Assembly: GCA_029953675.1 (NCBI GenBank)
Contig: JAMWBK010000002.1
Span: forward strand, 2,976,001-3,040,000
Origin: Rhodosorus marinus
Taxonomy: Eukaryota > Rhodophyta > Stylonematophyceae > Stylonematales > Stylonemataceae
Direction of reading: 5' to 3'
Length of the DNA stretch: 64,000 nucleotides
The notes beneath the pieces were generated by a model. That model was not told the DNA's origin, did not search any database, and saw only the letters and a program-made list of their open reading frames with translations. Of the stretch, positions 23,482 through 35,046 are shown piece by piece. The position numbers and the translations under genes are program-made. Numbering within the stretch: position 1 is the stretch's first letter; each line of letters opens with the position of its first letter.

Positions 23482-26400
23482 ATGGCGCTGAATCAAGGCT
23501 TCAAGCCCCTATTTGGGACGACCAACACGTTCGGTGGACAGCAAAACCAGCAGAACCAAGGCGGTGGTTTTGGGTCCACCGGCGGCTCCGTTTTTGGTCA
23601 GCCCAGTGCGGGTGGTGCCGTTGGTGGTGCTAGTGGTGGTGGTGGCGGTGGTTTATTCGGAGGTGGTGGGAACACTGGTGGAGGCGGTTTCGGTAGCTCT
23701 GGGGGCGGAGGAGTGCTGTTCGGGAACCAGAACAGATCCACAGGCTTTGGTAGTACGACTACACAACCAGGTTTTGGTGGTGGGAATACGATGGGTGGTG
23801 GAGGCGGTTCTCTTTTCGGTGGCAGCTCAACAATGGGAGGTGGCAGTGGGGGAGGGTTAATGAACTCCATGTCAACTGGAGGAATGAACACGGGCGCAAC
23901 TGGAGGTGGTTTGTTCAGCTCGGGAGGAAGCTCTGCTTTCGGAAAACCGGCGGGGGGAGGCTTTGGGGCGTCTGGAAGCGCGTTCGGTCAATCTTCAAGC
24001 GCTTTCGGACAGCAGACCAATACATTTGGTGCTAACACCACACCGTTTGGGGGAAATACGATCGGAGGGGACGTGGGCGCAAAGGGAACGGCGGGGACCA
24101 AGTATCAAGTAACCGGCGAGTATGATTCTACTCAAGGAACGAACCTCAGGTTTCAGTCGATATCCCTCATGCCCGCATACAAGGTAAGATCCCTGTTCTA
24201 GAGAGAAAACATTGCGCCTTCGAATCTGGTTATCATCTGACTCAACTAAACCCGTCTCTCAAAATTCTTAGAACAAATCTGTGGAGGAGCTACGAGTTGA
24301 GGATTATCAGCTCGGAAACAAGGGAGGTCAAGGAGGCGCTAGTGGGGGCGGAATGTTCGGCGCCGCAAGTGGAAGCCAAATGGCGCCCGGTGGCAGCACG
24401 TTTGGCGGCGGGTTTGGTGGCCAAAGCTCCAGCTCTTCTCTATGGGGGGGAAGCCAACAACCAGCAACGCAAAGTGGTTTTGGAGGTGCCAGTACCCCCG
24501 CGTTCGGTGGCAGTACACAAGGTTCGTTATTCGGAGGAAACACTACCGGCCTGTTTAACTCGTCACCTAGCAACAGTGGAGGTGGGCTTTTCGGGAAGCC
24601 AGCGAGTTCGGGCTTTGGATCAACGCCAGCTGGTAAGTGGAATATTTTGTCTGCGTTGTTTCGCGCGGTTTGATCTTTCTTCAAACTGCTCTCTCGAAAA
24701 GAAGGGCCGCCTTCTCCCACATGAGAAACTCACTCAATCGCTTGTTGGCTCTCTCCGAATAGGATCTCAACAGAGCGCCCCGGCACTATCCAACGCATTC
24801 GTTGGGAGCACTGGCACATCTCTCACTGGAGGCGCTGGTGGGGGACAGTTTGGCCAGGCTACTCCGGCATTTGGGCAATCTTCGTCGGCTCCGTCTTTCG
24901 GGGGTGGTTTTTCCTCAGGAGGTGCACAGGGAGGCGGCCTGTTTGGAGGCATTGGGGGTGGCGCGAACACGCAGCAATCAGCCCCTACATTGGGAGCCGC
25001 GCCGGCTTTTGGTGCATCATCGAGTACGTTTAGTTTGTCGGCCGCTCCAACACAAGCAGCAAAGCCCTTTTCAACACCGACGCTCTCTGCTCCCGGTCAG
25101 TTCGGATCCGGACTTTCTGGCGGTAGGTCCTCACGCTCTAGCAGAGGGAAATTGGAAGGCGCAAGCAACTAATAAGTCCCTGTCGTTCTTCAGGTCTTTT
25201 CGCGAGTTCATCTGCGTCTTCCAGCAGCCTAGCACAGCCTTCATTTAGTTTTGGCGGACAATCCGCTGCTGCCCCATCAACGTCCCTATTCAATTCAACT
25301 CCAACTCAGGCACCGCAGCAGCCTCTGCAGACCACTATCAGCGCATCGCCGTACGGCGCTTCCCAGTTGTTCTCTTCGCCTGTTGCTTCGGCAAGCCCTT
25401 CAAAAGATGTCCAGCTCACAGCTGGAAGAGCTTCTGGTAAGAAAGCAATCCTACGCTATCAATGACTCAACGAGTGAGTTGGCGATCCAGATTCACCCAA
25501 CGGAAGCAATGCCCTTCTACGTGCTCAGGTCCAGCCCAATCAGGGAATGATTTAGCCAGTAAGGCGAGTTCCCCGTCGGTGTACAGGAGAACTCCTCGAT
25601 CAAATGCCAGAGTAAGACCGCGCAGCTACGTACCGAAGAGCGGAAACGTCGGTGGAAGCGCGTCCATTGCTTCCCTTTTCGGGTCCACCAACGGATCCCC
25701 GGCGTTTTCGGCTAGCAACTTCTTGGGAGGAAAAGATTCATCGCCTTGGAAGTCACCCGATAAGTCTGGTGGTGAACGCAACGGCAACATCAAGACGCTG
25801 GTCATTGAGCCCGTGGTTCAAACTCCCCCGAACTCCGTTGCCCGCACGCTAGCGCTGAGCGACATTAAGAGGTCTTCCGAAGGCAGGCTGTCCACCCCGA
25901 ATGGAACAGATCGAGATTACAGGTCCCCATCTGGGAACGGGAGGTCTACGGAACGAGCCGCTGGACAACGCTTGAGCTACGGAACCCCTCTACCCGAGTC
26001 CAGTAGGAAGGAGGTAGTTTCCAGACCTACTCCAAGGAAGGCCTCTGGTACGCGTTGGGAATCACAACTGCAGTAGAGAATGTTGTATTGTCCCTGACAC
26101 GATCTTCTTCTCCTTTTCTCGCGCGAAGCAGCAAACGATAGTCCGAATACCGTGGACTTTTCAGGAAGCAGTCCAGCAGCAGGGAATTCTCGAGGAAATG
26201 AGCGCGAGGAATACTCGCTTGGCGACATTCAACCTCACTCAGCGAGTTTCGCCCCGATTCTGACGAGGGAAGGATATTACTCAGTCCCAGAGATCTCTGT
26301 ATTGAGGTAACTTTGCTCAAGTTTGGATTCGCCTGTTTCTACGAGAACGGATTCGTTCATGAGACCCTATGCGTCTCAAAGCTGACTTTGTTTGTTTTCT

Positions 26401-26910
26401 GTTGCGTCAACGATCACAGGCAAATGTCCGAGGAGAATTTGAGGGAAGTGGAAGCCTTCACTGTTGGTCGAAGTGGAATTGGAGAAGTCACGTGGACCGG
26501 AAAGACGGACTTGAGGAACATGGATTTGGATACTATTGTACAGCTGGAACCAAGAGAAGTGATTGTTTACGCCGATGAAGATGACAAGCCCGCGCTTGGG
26601 GAGGGTTTGAACAAGCCAGCGGAGGTATACTTCCCACAAGCCATATCAATGGTCGTGTTTGAGTTTCCAATGTCCTCATTATTTTTCTCTCGTCTATTGC
26701 AATGCGTAGGTTACCCTTGAAAAGATCTTCCGCAAGGATAAGAAGACGGGGCAGAAACTTGATGACGATGCTTCAATTGAGTCTCTAGTCAAGCGCTTGA
26801 AAGCCCATTGTGAGAAGGAAGGTCTTACGTTTCTCAGCTACGAGGCCTCCACAGAATTGTGGAGGTTCAGGGCTGACCATTTCAGCCGGTACTATATTGA
26901 TGAAGTGTAG
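23482..26910 (+). CDS. NUP98: Nucleoporin Nup98 with GLFG repeats, GLEBS and autoproteolytic domain
   Basis: Eight exons (23482-24183, 24272-24632, 24763-25122, 25194-25436, 25529-26047, 26132-26306, 26420-26624, 26710-26910) encode 921 residues. Residues 1-200 and 250-550 are Gly/Ser/Thr-rich with many FG and GLFG motifs that form the permeability barrier. Between them, about 205-250, lies a Gle2-binding GLEBS-like segment (ISLMPAYKNKSVEELRVEDYQ). Residues about 765-921 are the autoproteolytic domain: LTREGYYSVP, VGRSGIGEVTWTGKTDL, REVIVYADEDDKPALGEGLN and finally WRFRADHFS. The HFS catalytic triad is at 912-914, followed by only RYYIDEV and a stop, so no Nup96 is fused. Exon 6 has a tandem NAGNAG acceptor. 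All phases close. Confidence 0.95.
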
Positions 26911-27658
26911 CGGAATGTGATACAGCGGAGGTGAAACGTAGCAGTGCAATGGTCCCTTGACTACGAAGGATTAACTGGACGATGCGGAAATTTGCAGCGC
27001 AAGCTGCACAACGGATTTGTGCGAGACGCTTTTGAACTTTTAGATAGGTCTAGCGTTTTTTTTTAACTTCGGAGGTTTTTTGTGAGTTTTGATGATGAGG
27101 TTTCTTCTTCGTCGAGGTTTTTGGTTTTGGGGGGGGGGGCGGGATCCCCAGTGCGGCATCCTCCTTACAGCTCCGTGCTTCTCAAATCTGTTCGGAAAAT
27201 TAACTTACGGTGTCGCTTTCGCCAAATTTGGTTTGATGAAGTATCTACGGCGAAACGAAACGATGTAATAAAACGAGAAAATATTTCTTCAATCAGAATC
27301 CCGCTTGTTGACCTACGCAGTCTACGCGTGTGCGTGCCTATTCGGAGATCTTATCATGTGCGCAAAAGTGATCGACGGCGTGGACTGAGCCCACACCATC
27401 GTGAGGCGAGACTAGTCTCGCCTCCGAAAGACTTTTTTTGCTGCTCTTGTTCTAGCACAACTGTCTTAAAGCAATCGGTCAGCAGAACGGCTATGAAAAC
27501 CGCTTCACGAGCTTCTGTTTGAAGTGCAAGGCATTCAATTGTTTCGCCTAGAACGACTGAGTATCAACGTGGAATCTTGGGGCAGAAGAAACTTACCACT
27601 CTCAGTGCGCTTCTTGTAGAGAGAACAATAATATTGACTGAAGTCAAGAACACGTAAA
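26911..27658. other. Convergent intergenic spacer
   Basis: Lies between the Nup98 stop and the TAF11 stop, so it should hold both 3' UTRs. A T9 run lies near 27057 and a G11 run near 27131. The open frame at 27082-27522 shows no recognisable domain. No RNA gene seen. Confidence 0.5.
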
Positions 27659-28343
27659 TCAGTTTCTAGGTTGAAGAGGGAAGCCTGTTCTTTTGCGCTG
27701 ATGAAGTATGTTCCCGTCCCTGTCCATTCTCCTATAGGCCTCTCGAAGGTGCTTCGGATGCAATGCCCCGGCATCTCCCCATTCCTTCTGGATGTCCAGG
27801 GCATTCTCAACGATCTCCCCAACGAATACTTTTGCGAGACCTTTCACCGCGATGATGAAAGGGTCAGAAGGAGGTATGGTAACGGGAATCAAGTTGCGCG
27901 ATGTGAGCAGTTTCTTAATTTTGTGCTGCTTGAGGTCAGATTTTCTGTAAAACTCGTATCTGTTCATCTGTTCAGGTCCAAGTTGCGAGACCTACACAAT
28001 TCCAGTATCCATATGAGCGACCGTAAACGACCAAAACGACGGAAAGAGGCCAGGGTTCCACCAATCTCACCTGACGAGACTGCATCTCCATAAGACGTTG
28101 TAAATCAAACTCTTTATCATCATAGTAATCATCGGGAACAACCGTAATCTGTTTCTTCGCGACCTTGGCCTTTCCGGGCCCGCCTCCCCCACCAGCCTTT
28201 TTCTTCACTGCCTCCGTTACTCGCTTGGCACCACCCTCATCAACAGCTACTTCTGCTTTCTTTTCAACAACCTCAGCTTTCCTTTTCACTCCAACCATCC
28301 CACTACTACCACCCTCCCCACCTCCACCCTTCTTTCCCTCCAT
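27659..28343 (-). CDS. TAF11: TFIID subunit 11 (histone-fold TAF)
   Basis: Two exons, complement of 27659-27991 and 28071-28343, encode 201 residues. TAF11 dimerises with TAF13 through a histone fold within TFIID. The N-terminal 85 residues are low-complexity, Lys/Glu/Gly-rich, ending in a short acidic helix (DDKEFDLQRLMEMQSRQ). The histone fold follows: QMNRYEFYRKSDLKQHKIKKLL, IIAVKGLAKVFVGEIVENAL and the diagnostic ALHPKHLREAYRRM. The intron is 79 nt. The ATG at 28343 (MEGKKGGGG) is the first in frame; more upstream open codons are non-ATG. A second TFIID subunit, TAF1, lies 13 kb away on the same strand; this proximity is probably coincidental. Confidence 0.93.
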
Positions 28344-29333
28344 CCACGTCCTGCCACAAACAACCAGGCACAAAGTAGATCGATGTGACGAAACAAATAC
28401 AAAATTTATTCCGTACGAACAGGCAAACACAATTCTTTTTCAGCTCATCCAATCTTTCTCTTTATCTCATACGCCAATAGTACGTATCCTTCCTTTCCCC
28501 AACCCGACGCAGTATGTTCTCCCGCACTTCGTCGTCTCCTTCAAACAAACAACTTCCGAGTGTCCCACGACTTCCCCCTATGGTCGGTGTCCCGGGACAG
28601 TCCCAATTGCGAAGTGGGACGCGTAACAAAATTTGCAGGTTGGGTGAAGGCACCTGGTTTGGTGTTTTATGGGTGGAGAGATGTGTAATGAGTATCAACA
28701 ACTCTGCAGTGGTTTTAGAAATGCATGATCTCTGCTCTCTTCGAAAGTCGTTGCTCGAATTTGTGGACTTGCGAGAAGGAATTTGGACCTGGATATGAGA
28801 TTTAACGCTGGTCTACCGGTGTCTGAGAGGGTTCCCTGCCGTCGTGGACCTATGGGTTTGATGGTGGTGGTTGGGTCTCCCAAGTGCTCGTGATTGGTGC
28901 CTGATTATTCTACAAATCATGAAGTTCGCACTCGTTGCTTTTCGACGTTTTAGTCAGGTACGTCTAGGTGAGGAGAGCGACTGTGTTCCCTCTTGATTTA
29001 CCTTCTACGTCATACAATACATTCTGTTAGGAATCCTCAAATCAAATTCAAAGTCAATATGCTGGACAACCGGATTAGGGTGTCATCCCTGACAAGCTGA
29101 TGAAGTTGAGCAGTTTTTCACGGTGCTTAGTTAGCCGCATGTCCCCCAACTCTTCATCCTCCCACCCAAGAGAGTGTCACGATGCTCAGGAATGCCAGTT
29201 CATCAAGTAGCGGTGTCAGTGGCTGTGTGCTGCTGAAGTTTCAGGGGCGCAATCCGATTACGCAGCCGTCCAGCTCAATACGCAATACGCTTGCTAGCAC
29301 AACGATTCAAACTTCCATGACATGTATAGCTCC
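28344..29333. other. Intergenic between TAF11 and USP7
   Basis: Both flanking genes are on the minus strand, so this holds the TAF11 promoter and the USP7 3' UTR. The first 150 bases are C/A-rich on the plus strand. Open frames such as 28165-28626 are antisense low-complexity shadows. No gene supported. Confidence 0.5.
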
Positions 29334-32300
29334 TCAGTCGGTATTAGGTTCAACAAGAACTTGAATATGAGCGTCAGCAATCCCGTGATTTCGCTCGACC
29401 CTTTCTATGACATCGGGATACGTTTCCTCTAGAGCAATGGGACTCAGCACCCTTATTTCCTTCTTCGTTTCTACCGCTAGCAACCTCAAGGACGTCAATT
29501 TCGCTGGTGGTTTCAGCGCGGCGTGAATCCGGTCCAGGAGAGTTTTCATCTTTGCGTCAGGGTCGAGCTTCATCGACGTGAATTGCTCGATCTTCCAGGG
29601 CTCGTCGGGTATTGGCGACTGATTTCCATTGGCTCCCCATAGCCGTCTGTCTGGAGACCACATCACTTCAATTATGTAGCCATCGCTCGTAAGGGTTGAC
29701 TCAACGGGATAGTCAGTAAGCTCATAATACAGTATTTGGTAGTCCTTAACAGGTTTTCGATCCACGCTCTTCGTCTTCAGGGCATCTTGGTTCCCGAAAA
29801 TGGACATGACCTTGCTCTCCGGCACCGATGGTATGTCAAGTGCGTTTCCCTTTCGGAGGGCAGCGTGGTCAGCTTTAATCAGCATCTCTTTCAGTGTCAT
29901 ACTAAAGCAGAAAAGAACGGAATAAAAGGATGTCAGTACGGAAATGACTGCTTGCTTACGACCCTCCCTTATGTTTCTTCAGGCTCAGCGTGGCGGGGAT
30001 GGGCACCTTCTGAAAGCGAAGTTGCCGAGACTTGGCAAAGACTTCCCAGAGGCGCTGTCATACAACTTGATGTAGTCCGGGTCACGTCTCTTCCCGAGAC
30101 CTCGAGCTAGTTCCTTCCGCACAAGCTCATCTTCATCGTTGCTGAGCAGCTCGAGAACTATTCCGTCGTCTTCGAGTGGGAACCGCTGAATGAATTTGAC
30201 CTTGACCCTCAACCTCAAGTAGTCGAAGTAGTCAATAACCGTCTCAATCGGGCGTCCATTGAGCGGCGCACCCGGGTTCAAGTTTCTTTCCGATTCTTCC
30301 TCGCGAATCTAGCGCCATGCAAAGAGCGAAAGTTCGTTTAGCTTTGGACCCCTTGCAACCTGACAAACACAGAAGTGAAGCTCCATGTCCTCTTACCAAT
30401 GAACTAAGAGCCTCGACAATAACAATTCCCCCCGTCGACGTAAGGTTGCATCTTTCTAGAGGAGTAGTACCATAGAGTCTTTGAACGTCGGGTTCGGATG
30501 CCGAAACCTCCTCGTGGAAGGACAAGTTCTCGATAGAAACCATCTCATTCTTGAAGAGATCCGCAGCTACTTCCGTTAACGATTTTGACGCGTTCACTAA
30601 AACCTTCCCCACAAACTCGAGATGGGGCAGAGGCTTTGGTACAAACTTCTTAAAAAACAGGAGCACCTCGTCATCCTCCTTCTCTAGCGGTTCCCCTTCT
30701 GGGACTTCCTCCAGGAACAGACGAACATGCGTATCCGGAGCAGCATACGTCTTCGGTGTGAATCGCAGATCATCATAGTCCGTGATGAGGCTGCTGAGGC
30801 GTATCGTGTCCGGCGATTCCAATGGTTCAACTCCCGCCTTACAAGTCCTGTTCTCTGTCATTCCGAGCTTCCAAATTCTCAGTCGACTGAGGTCCTTGAG
30901 GACTTGCTCAGCCTTCAGCAGTTCCAAAAGCTTAGAAAGCAACATGGCCTTCTTCACCCTCATCTTCTTGACTTTATTCCAGGCTACGAAGTCGACCCCC
31001 TGATGGCTCGCCATATCACTTTCGGTGACTATTGCAATACTCATGTACAACAGCTGCTCAGCACGATCCTTTCGCCTTAGTTCTTCCTCCTCATTCTCAT
31101 GCACGAGCCGCTTTTCCAAAACGGGTGGCACCTCTTCGTCTGAAAAGGGTTCCAAAATGGTATTCACGTGATCTTTCCTTATGTATTGCAGCCAATAGGC
31201 ACTGGTACACTTCTTAATATTATTGTTCGTCACCATGGGATGATTGTTATCCGCATCTGCAATGGCTTCACCACCATACCCGAAGTTGTCATCCAGAGCC
31301 TGTTTCGGTTTGGCCTCGGTGACAATCTCATCGTCGAACTTGTACCACTTCTCGCCCTCCTCTGGGTTAGGCCGAATGAAAGCATAATAGTGTCCGCCGT
31401 TCACGTCTCCACTGTGGACCAGCACAGAGTGGAGTACGTACACATCATTCCCGTCTGACTTTTCCACGTACTTTGTTAGGTCTATCTCGTTGCCAAACTC
31501 GTACCAATCATTGATCTTCACCCCCATGCCCCGATAAGGGTCGAATTCGATTCTAATTAGATGTAGTTGAAGCACCGGAGGAAGGGATAAAATTTTGTAG
31601 CCCATCCGCGCATCCTGAGGCTCATCATAGCCGTCTGCTTTGTACTTGTTCTCTCCATCGAGCATTTCGACCTCTGTGAACTTATCAAATGACTCGTAGA
31701 TGTTCTTACACCCCTTCACTGTCAACTGAAGGTCCAAAAACGTCTGATGGTTCTCACTTTTGTAGGGAACGTTCACACATTCAATATAATTACACTGCTT
31801 TCCCTCGAACAGCTTTGATATATAGTTCTCTTTCTTCTCTTTCTTCAAAGTTTCCTCCAGGTGATTTGTTAGGAGTCTGTTTAACTCTTGTACGTCATGC
31901 TGAGTGAACGCGTCAACCGTATCCCAACCAAAACTGCGGGTCAACTTTTTGGTTCTTACAACACCTTGGCCCTTCTGAAGGTCATAGAAGACTCTTTGAA
32001 GTGCGTACGTGATGTTCGTTGAGTTCACGTCCTCAGGCAGCGACATTTGGTAAACACCTCGTCGGAATGTACCGATCGTATACAGCGTTTGTAAAAGAGA
32101 GTTCATGTAGCAAGTTGCTCCCTAGACCACAAAGAAACAGAAGAAAAAACAAGCGAAATCACGAAAAACATCAGAACTAGTTCTAACGCGACGGTAATCT
32201 TCAAGGTGCACAAAAAAATCCCGTACCTGGTTCTTTAACCCCGCGAACCCAGTCGTTTTCCGAGAATCGTATTGAGGTTGAGCATCTTGCAGAGTAATGC

Positions 32301-33138
32301 TCACTTGGAGCACAACTGTATCATTCACTCTAAAACATTCTTTCGGGTCGTACAACAGCTTGATCAACGCAAAGTCCTGAAATCCCCAATCGCAATCTGT
32401 CTCGGAAAACTGGTGACTACTCTCCCTCTCACACGGCTTTCCACCGGGCTTTTGCGATAGTACCCTGAGCTTGAAGCTTGCATTTCTCATCCAGCTCTGC
32501 CCATCATTCAATGGATCTGATCATCACATCCAAAGCGTAGGAAGCAATAGCTTAAGTGAATCAGATCGAAAAAGATAGGAGGGCACCAAACGATTTCGTA
32601 CCTTCCACATCAGCCTCGTTAACGGGCCCCGGACAGTCGAGGTAAACAGAAAAGTGTTCAGATCTGTCGCCAACTCCTCCGTTGCCAGCTGGGAAGACAA
32701 GGAGCCGCCATCGGTAACCTCCGAAATGGTGCTCCGGGCTATACAGCTTCTTCTCGCGAGTGGAGAATTCAGTGACTTCCAAGGTAAACGAAAACGAGTT
32801 CTCATCTTTCTGCTAACCACAAAAAGAAGCAGTAGAAAACAATAATTTGAGCATCGCGAAATCTGGATCAACATCAGCTGCGCTCAGTAGTCCTCACCTC
32901 CTCCGAAGGCGGTACCACGCTTGCTGGTCCTACTTCCTCCTCTGATTCGTCCACATGCTCTTCAGGTACCCCCTTCGCGTCCTCCGCCTGCTCCAGGCGT
33001 CAATCAAATTGCAAAAAAAACGTAAGCAACGAGAACTCCAAGGGCTCAAGGTAAAGTATCACCCGCACTAGTGCCGATGTACATCTGAGAATCACAGCTT
33101 ACCGTAGGGAAGAGCGACCCATCTCGGCCTTCATCCAT
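29334..33138 (-). CDS. USP7: Ubiquitin carboxyl-terminal hydrolase 7 (MATH + USP + UBL tail)
   Basis: Seven exons, complement of 29334-29901, 30007-30308, 30397-32121, 32227-32516, 32602-32809, 32898-32987 and 33103-33138, encode 1072 residues (human USP7 is about 1100). An acidic leader of 42 residues precedes a MATH/TRAF domain (about 43-195; FTLEVTEFSTREKKLYSPE). The cysteine protease domain starts at TGFAGLKNQGATCYMNSLLQ with catalytic Cys212 and has the His box HSGDVNGGHYYAFIRP near residue 450. The C-terminal 500 residues carry the UBL-like array (EEVPEGEPLEKEDDEVLLFF, LLEVETKK-like segments). Plant and animal USP7 remove ubiquitin from chromatin and signalling proteins in the nucleus. 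The first exon is only 36 nt but fits in frame with a clean ATG. Confidence 0.95.
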
Positions 33139-35046
33139 CAATCTTCACGGTGTTTCTAGCGTGCTCAGCCACCGGCTTGCGCAAGATAAAGAAAGGTGCA
33201 AAGGAAAGCAAACCCCCAGAAATCGACGAGATAAAACAAGCTAGAAAAAGACGCACGCAAATGACGAGTTCCGACAAGCCAGTACACACAAACCGGGCTG
33301 TCACAGCCAAACGACCATCACTCAACTCTTGCAACAGCCAAGCCCTTCAGATGAACAAATATCCAGTGTCTCTCTCTATTCAGTTCCTTCCCTCGACAAG
33401 CTTTTTGCATAGGCTTTCCCATCCCCTCCTGCTGGTGCCCCGCCCGGGTGCTACGGGATTTCTCGAGCGTGGGGAACCGAAACACTAATCCTTTGACGAA
33501 AAAAAACTTTTTCAAAGGTGCTCTTCAGAATCCTCTGATGACCATGAAAGACACTAATCTTGCAGGCTTGGACAATTGTGTTCTACAGCTTGAAATACGT
33601 TTGTAGCGCAACCGATTCGGACCAGATACCGGGCCTGCACACCGATGCCAGTCTGCGGTTCTTTGCACATGGGGCAATTTGCACATGAGATCAAGTTGAT
33701 CAAATCTTCTTTCTTGGATTCTCGCGCGTGCCCAGATTCCAAACTACTGCAAAGGTAAGTGAGAGGGCATCAAGAAACCGAACCATGAAAGCGCTCCACT
33801 CACGGACCATATAGTTGGTTCAGGATTCTACATAACTTCTGTCCCTCACCAACGAGCAGAATCTTCTCCCATCGTCCAATACAAAAAAGATCCGGGCCCA
33901 AAAGGACTGCAACTGGCCAATGATACCAGCATCTACTCCCTATAAAATTCTTAATTAGAATAATTCAGGAAGAAATCGTCTTTTTTCTATTTCCATGAAG
34001 TTGGAGTAAGCCCCTAATCGGTATCTGCGTGGCCAGACCAAATTAACTAAATTAAAAATATTATTAGATATTTGCTCGTGTTAGACCGAAAAGTAGAGGG
34101 GTCAAGATTTTAGGTTTAATTTGGGATTTGCTTTCTTGATCTAAAGCAAGGATATGTAGCTGACCAATCATATGTGGGTTTCAGGGCAGGTGGCTTGGAG
34201 GGGGGATCTAGTCAAATTCTAATCAGAGTTCCTTCCGGGCCTCTGAAGGACTATTTTGACGAAGCACTGAGCAGCTCAGTGGTCCTTACAAAGGAAAATT
34301 GGCGATGGAGCTCTAGGAGTCGTCGATCACAGCCTTGTAAACCATTGTGCAGTGTTTCAGACCCGGAGAAACTGCCTCCAGGGAAGTCGCAACGGCGTCA
34401 CTCACCTGGGCTTCGAAGCTTTACAGGATAGTGTTTAGATCGGGAGGAAGTGCGTCTACAGCGGTTTCACGATTCTTTTGGAAGTTTGGTGCGTCGAGCT
34501 CATAACTATTGCAGCGGTCTTTAGAATATCAAGCCCGCGTTGAACGATACCGGGCGCTTGTCCGCGAAGTAACTCCTGGTATCGGTCAACACGCCTGAAA
34601 CGAACCCAAAGATTTTGACCCGTCATCACATCAAGGGCATGAAGTGGTGCAGCGAACGAATCCCTGACACGAGATTGCTCGTATGATACGCCTGTTCCAA
34701 GGTCCTCACAAAGGATGAATTCAAAACTCAAGCAGAAGCATTGTGGAGCTGCACAGAACGGTCATCTCCTCGTTGTCCCAAGTTAGCTGTCCAGGCCATG
34801 TGTACCAGAGTACACATGGCCTGGACAGCTAACTTTCTGCGAGATGCGATGCAAATCTTTCCCCTACCGTGAACAAAACGAGCGTCGCACTATAAATCTG
34901 TTCAGATCCGCAGCTTCATTCCGCGCATTGAGGGTTCCGAGGACCCGAGGTCAAGAGTTTATATGAGAGTAATAACATGATAGCAAAACGAGTTGTAGAC
35001 ACCTCAGCTGATTTTGAAAATCCTAATTCGTCTAGGTAGTACCTAG
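33139..35046. other. Intergenic, with a possible small minus-strand exon pair near 33554-33950
   Basis: Minus-strand positions 33746 down to 33554 follow a TTTGCAG acceptor and encode a peptide with two Cys pairs (SCANCPMCKEPQTG). A preceding segment (about 33950-33804) ends at a GTGAGT donor and joins in phase with KILLVGEGQKLCRILNQLYGP. No start codon or family was found, so this may be the end of an unrecognised gene. Around 33950-34130 the sequence is AT-rich. A perfect hairpin occupies 34780-34835 (separate entry). The open frames at 34174-34431 and 34456-34731 show no domains. Confidence 0.3.
34780..34835. repeat. Perfect 26-bp inverted repeat (hairpin, 4-nt loop)
   Basis: The left arm 34780-34805 (AAGTTAGCTGTCCAGGCCAT then GTGTAC) is exactly complementary to the right arm 34810-34835, with a CAGA loop at 34806-34809. 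There are no mismatches. It lies in noncoding DNA between the USP7 5' region and the phosphate-translocator 3' end. It is far longer than expected by chance and could be a small-RNA precursor, a cruciform, a transposon footprint or an assembly artefact. Confidence 0.9.

Noticed and set aside
23598-23891. Proline-rich minus-strand open frames across the Nup98 FG region
   Set aside because: They are antisense shadows of Gly-rich codons (GGT/GGC read backwards as ACC/GCC/CCX). The plus-strand frame has matching exon phases and GLFG motifs.
34456-34731. 91-codon minus-strand frame next to the hairpin
   Set aside because: It begins with a non-ATG codon, has no recognised domain and no supporting exon on either side.
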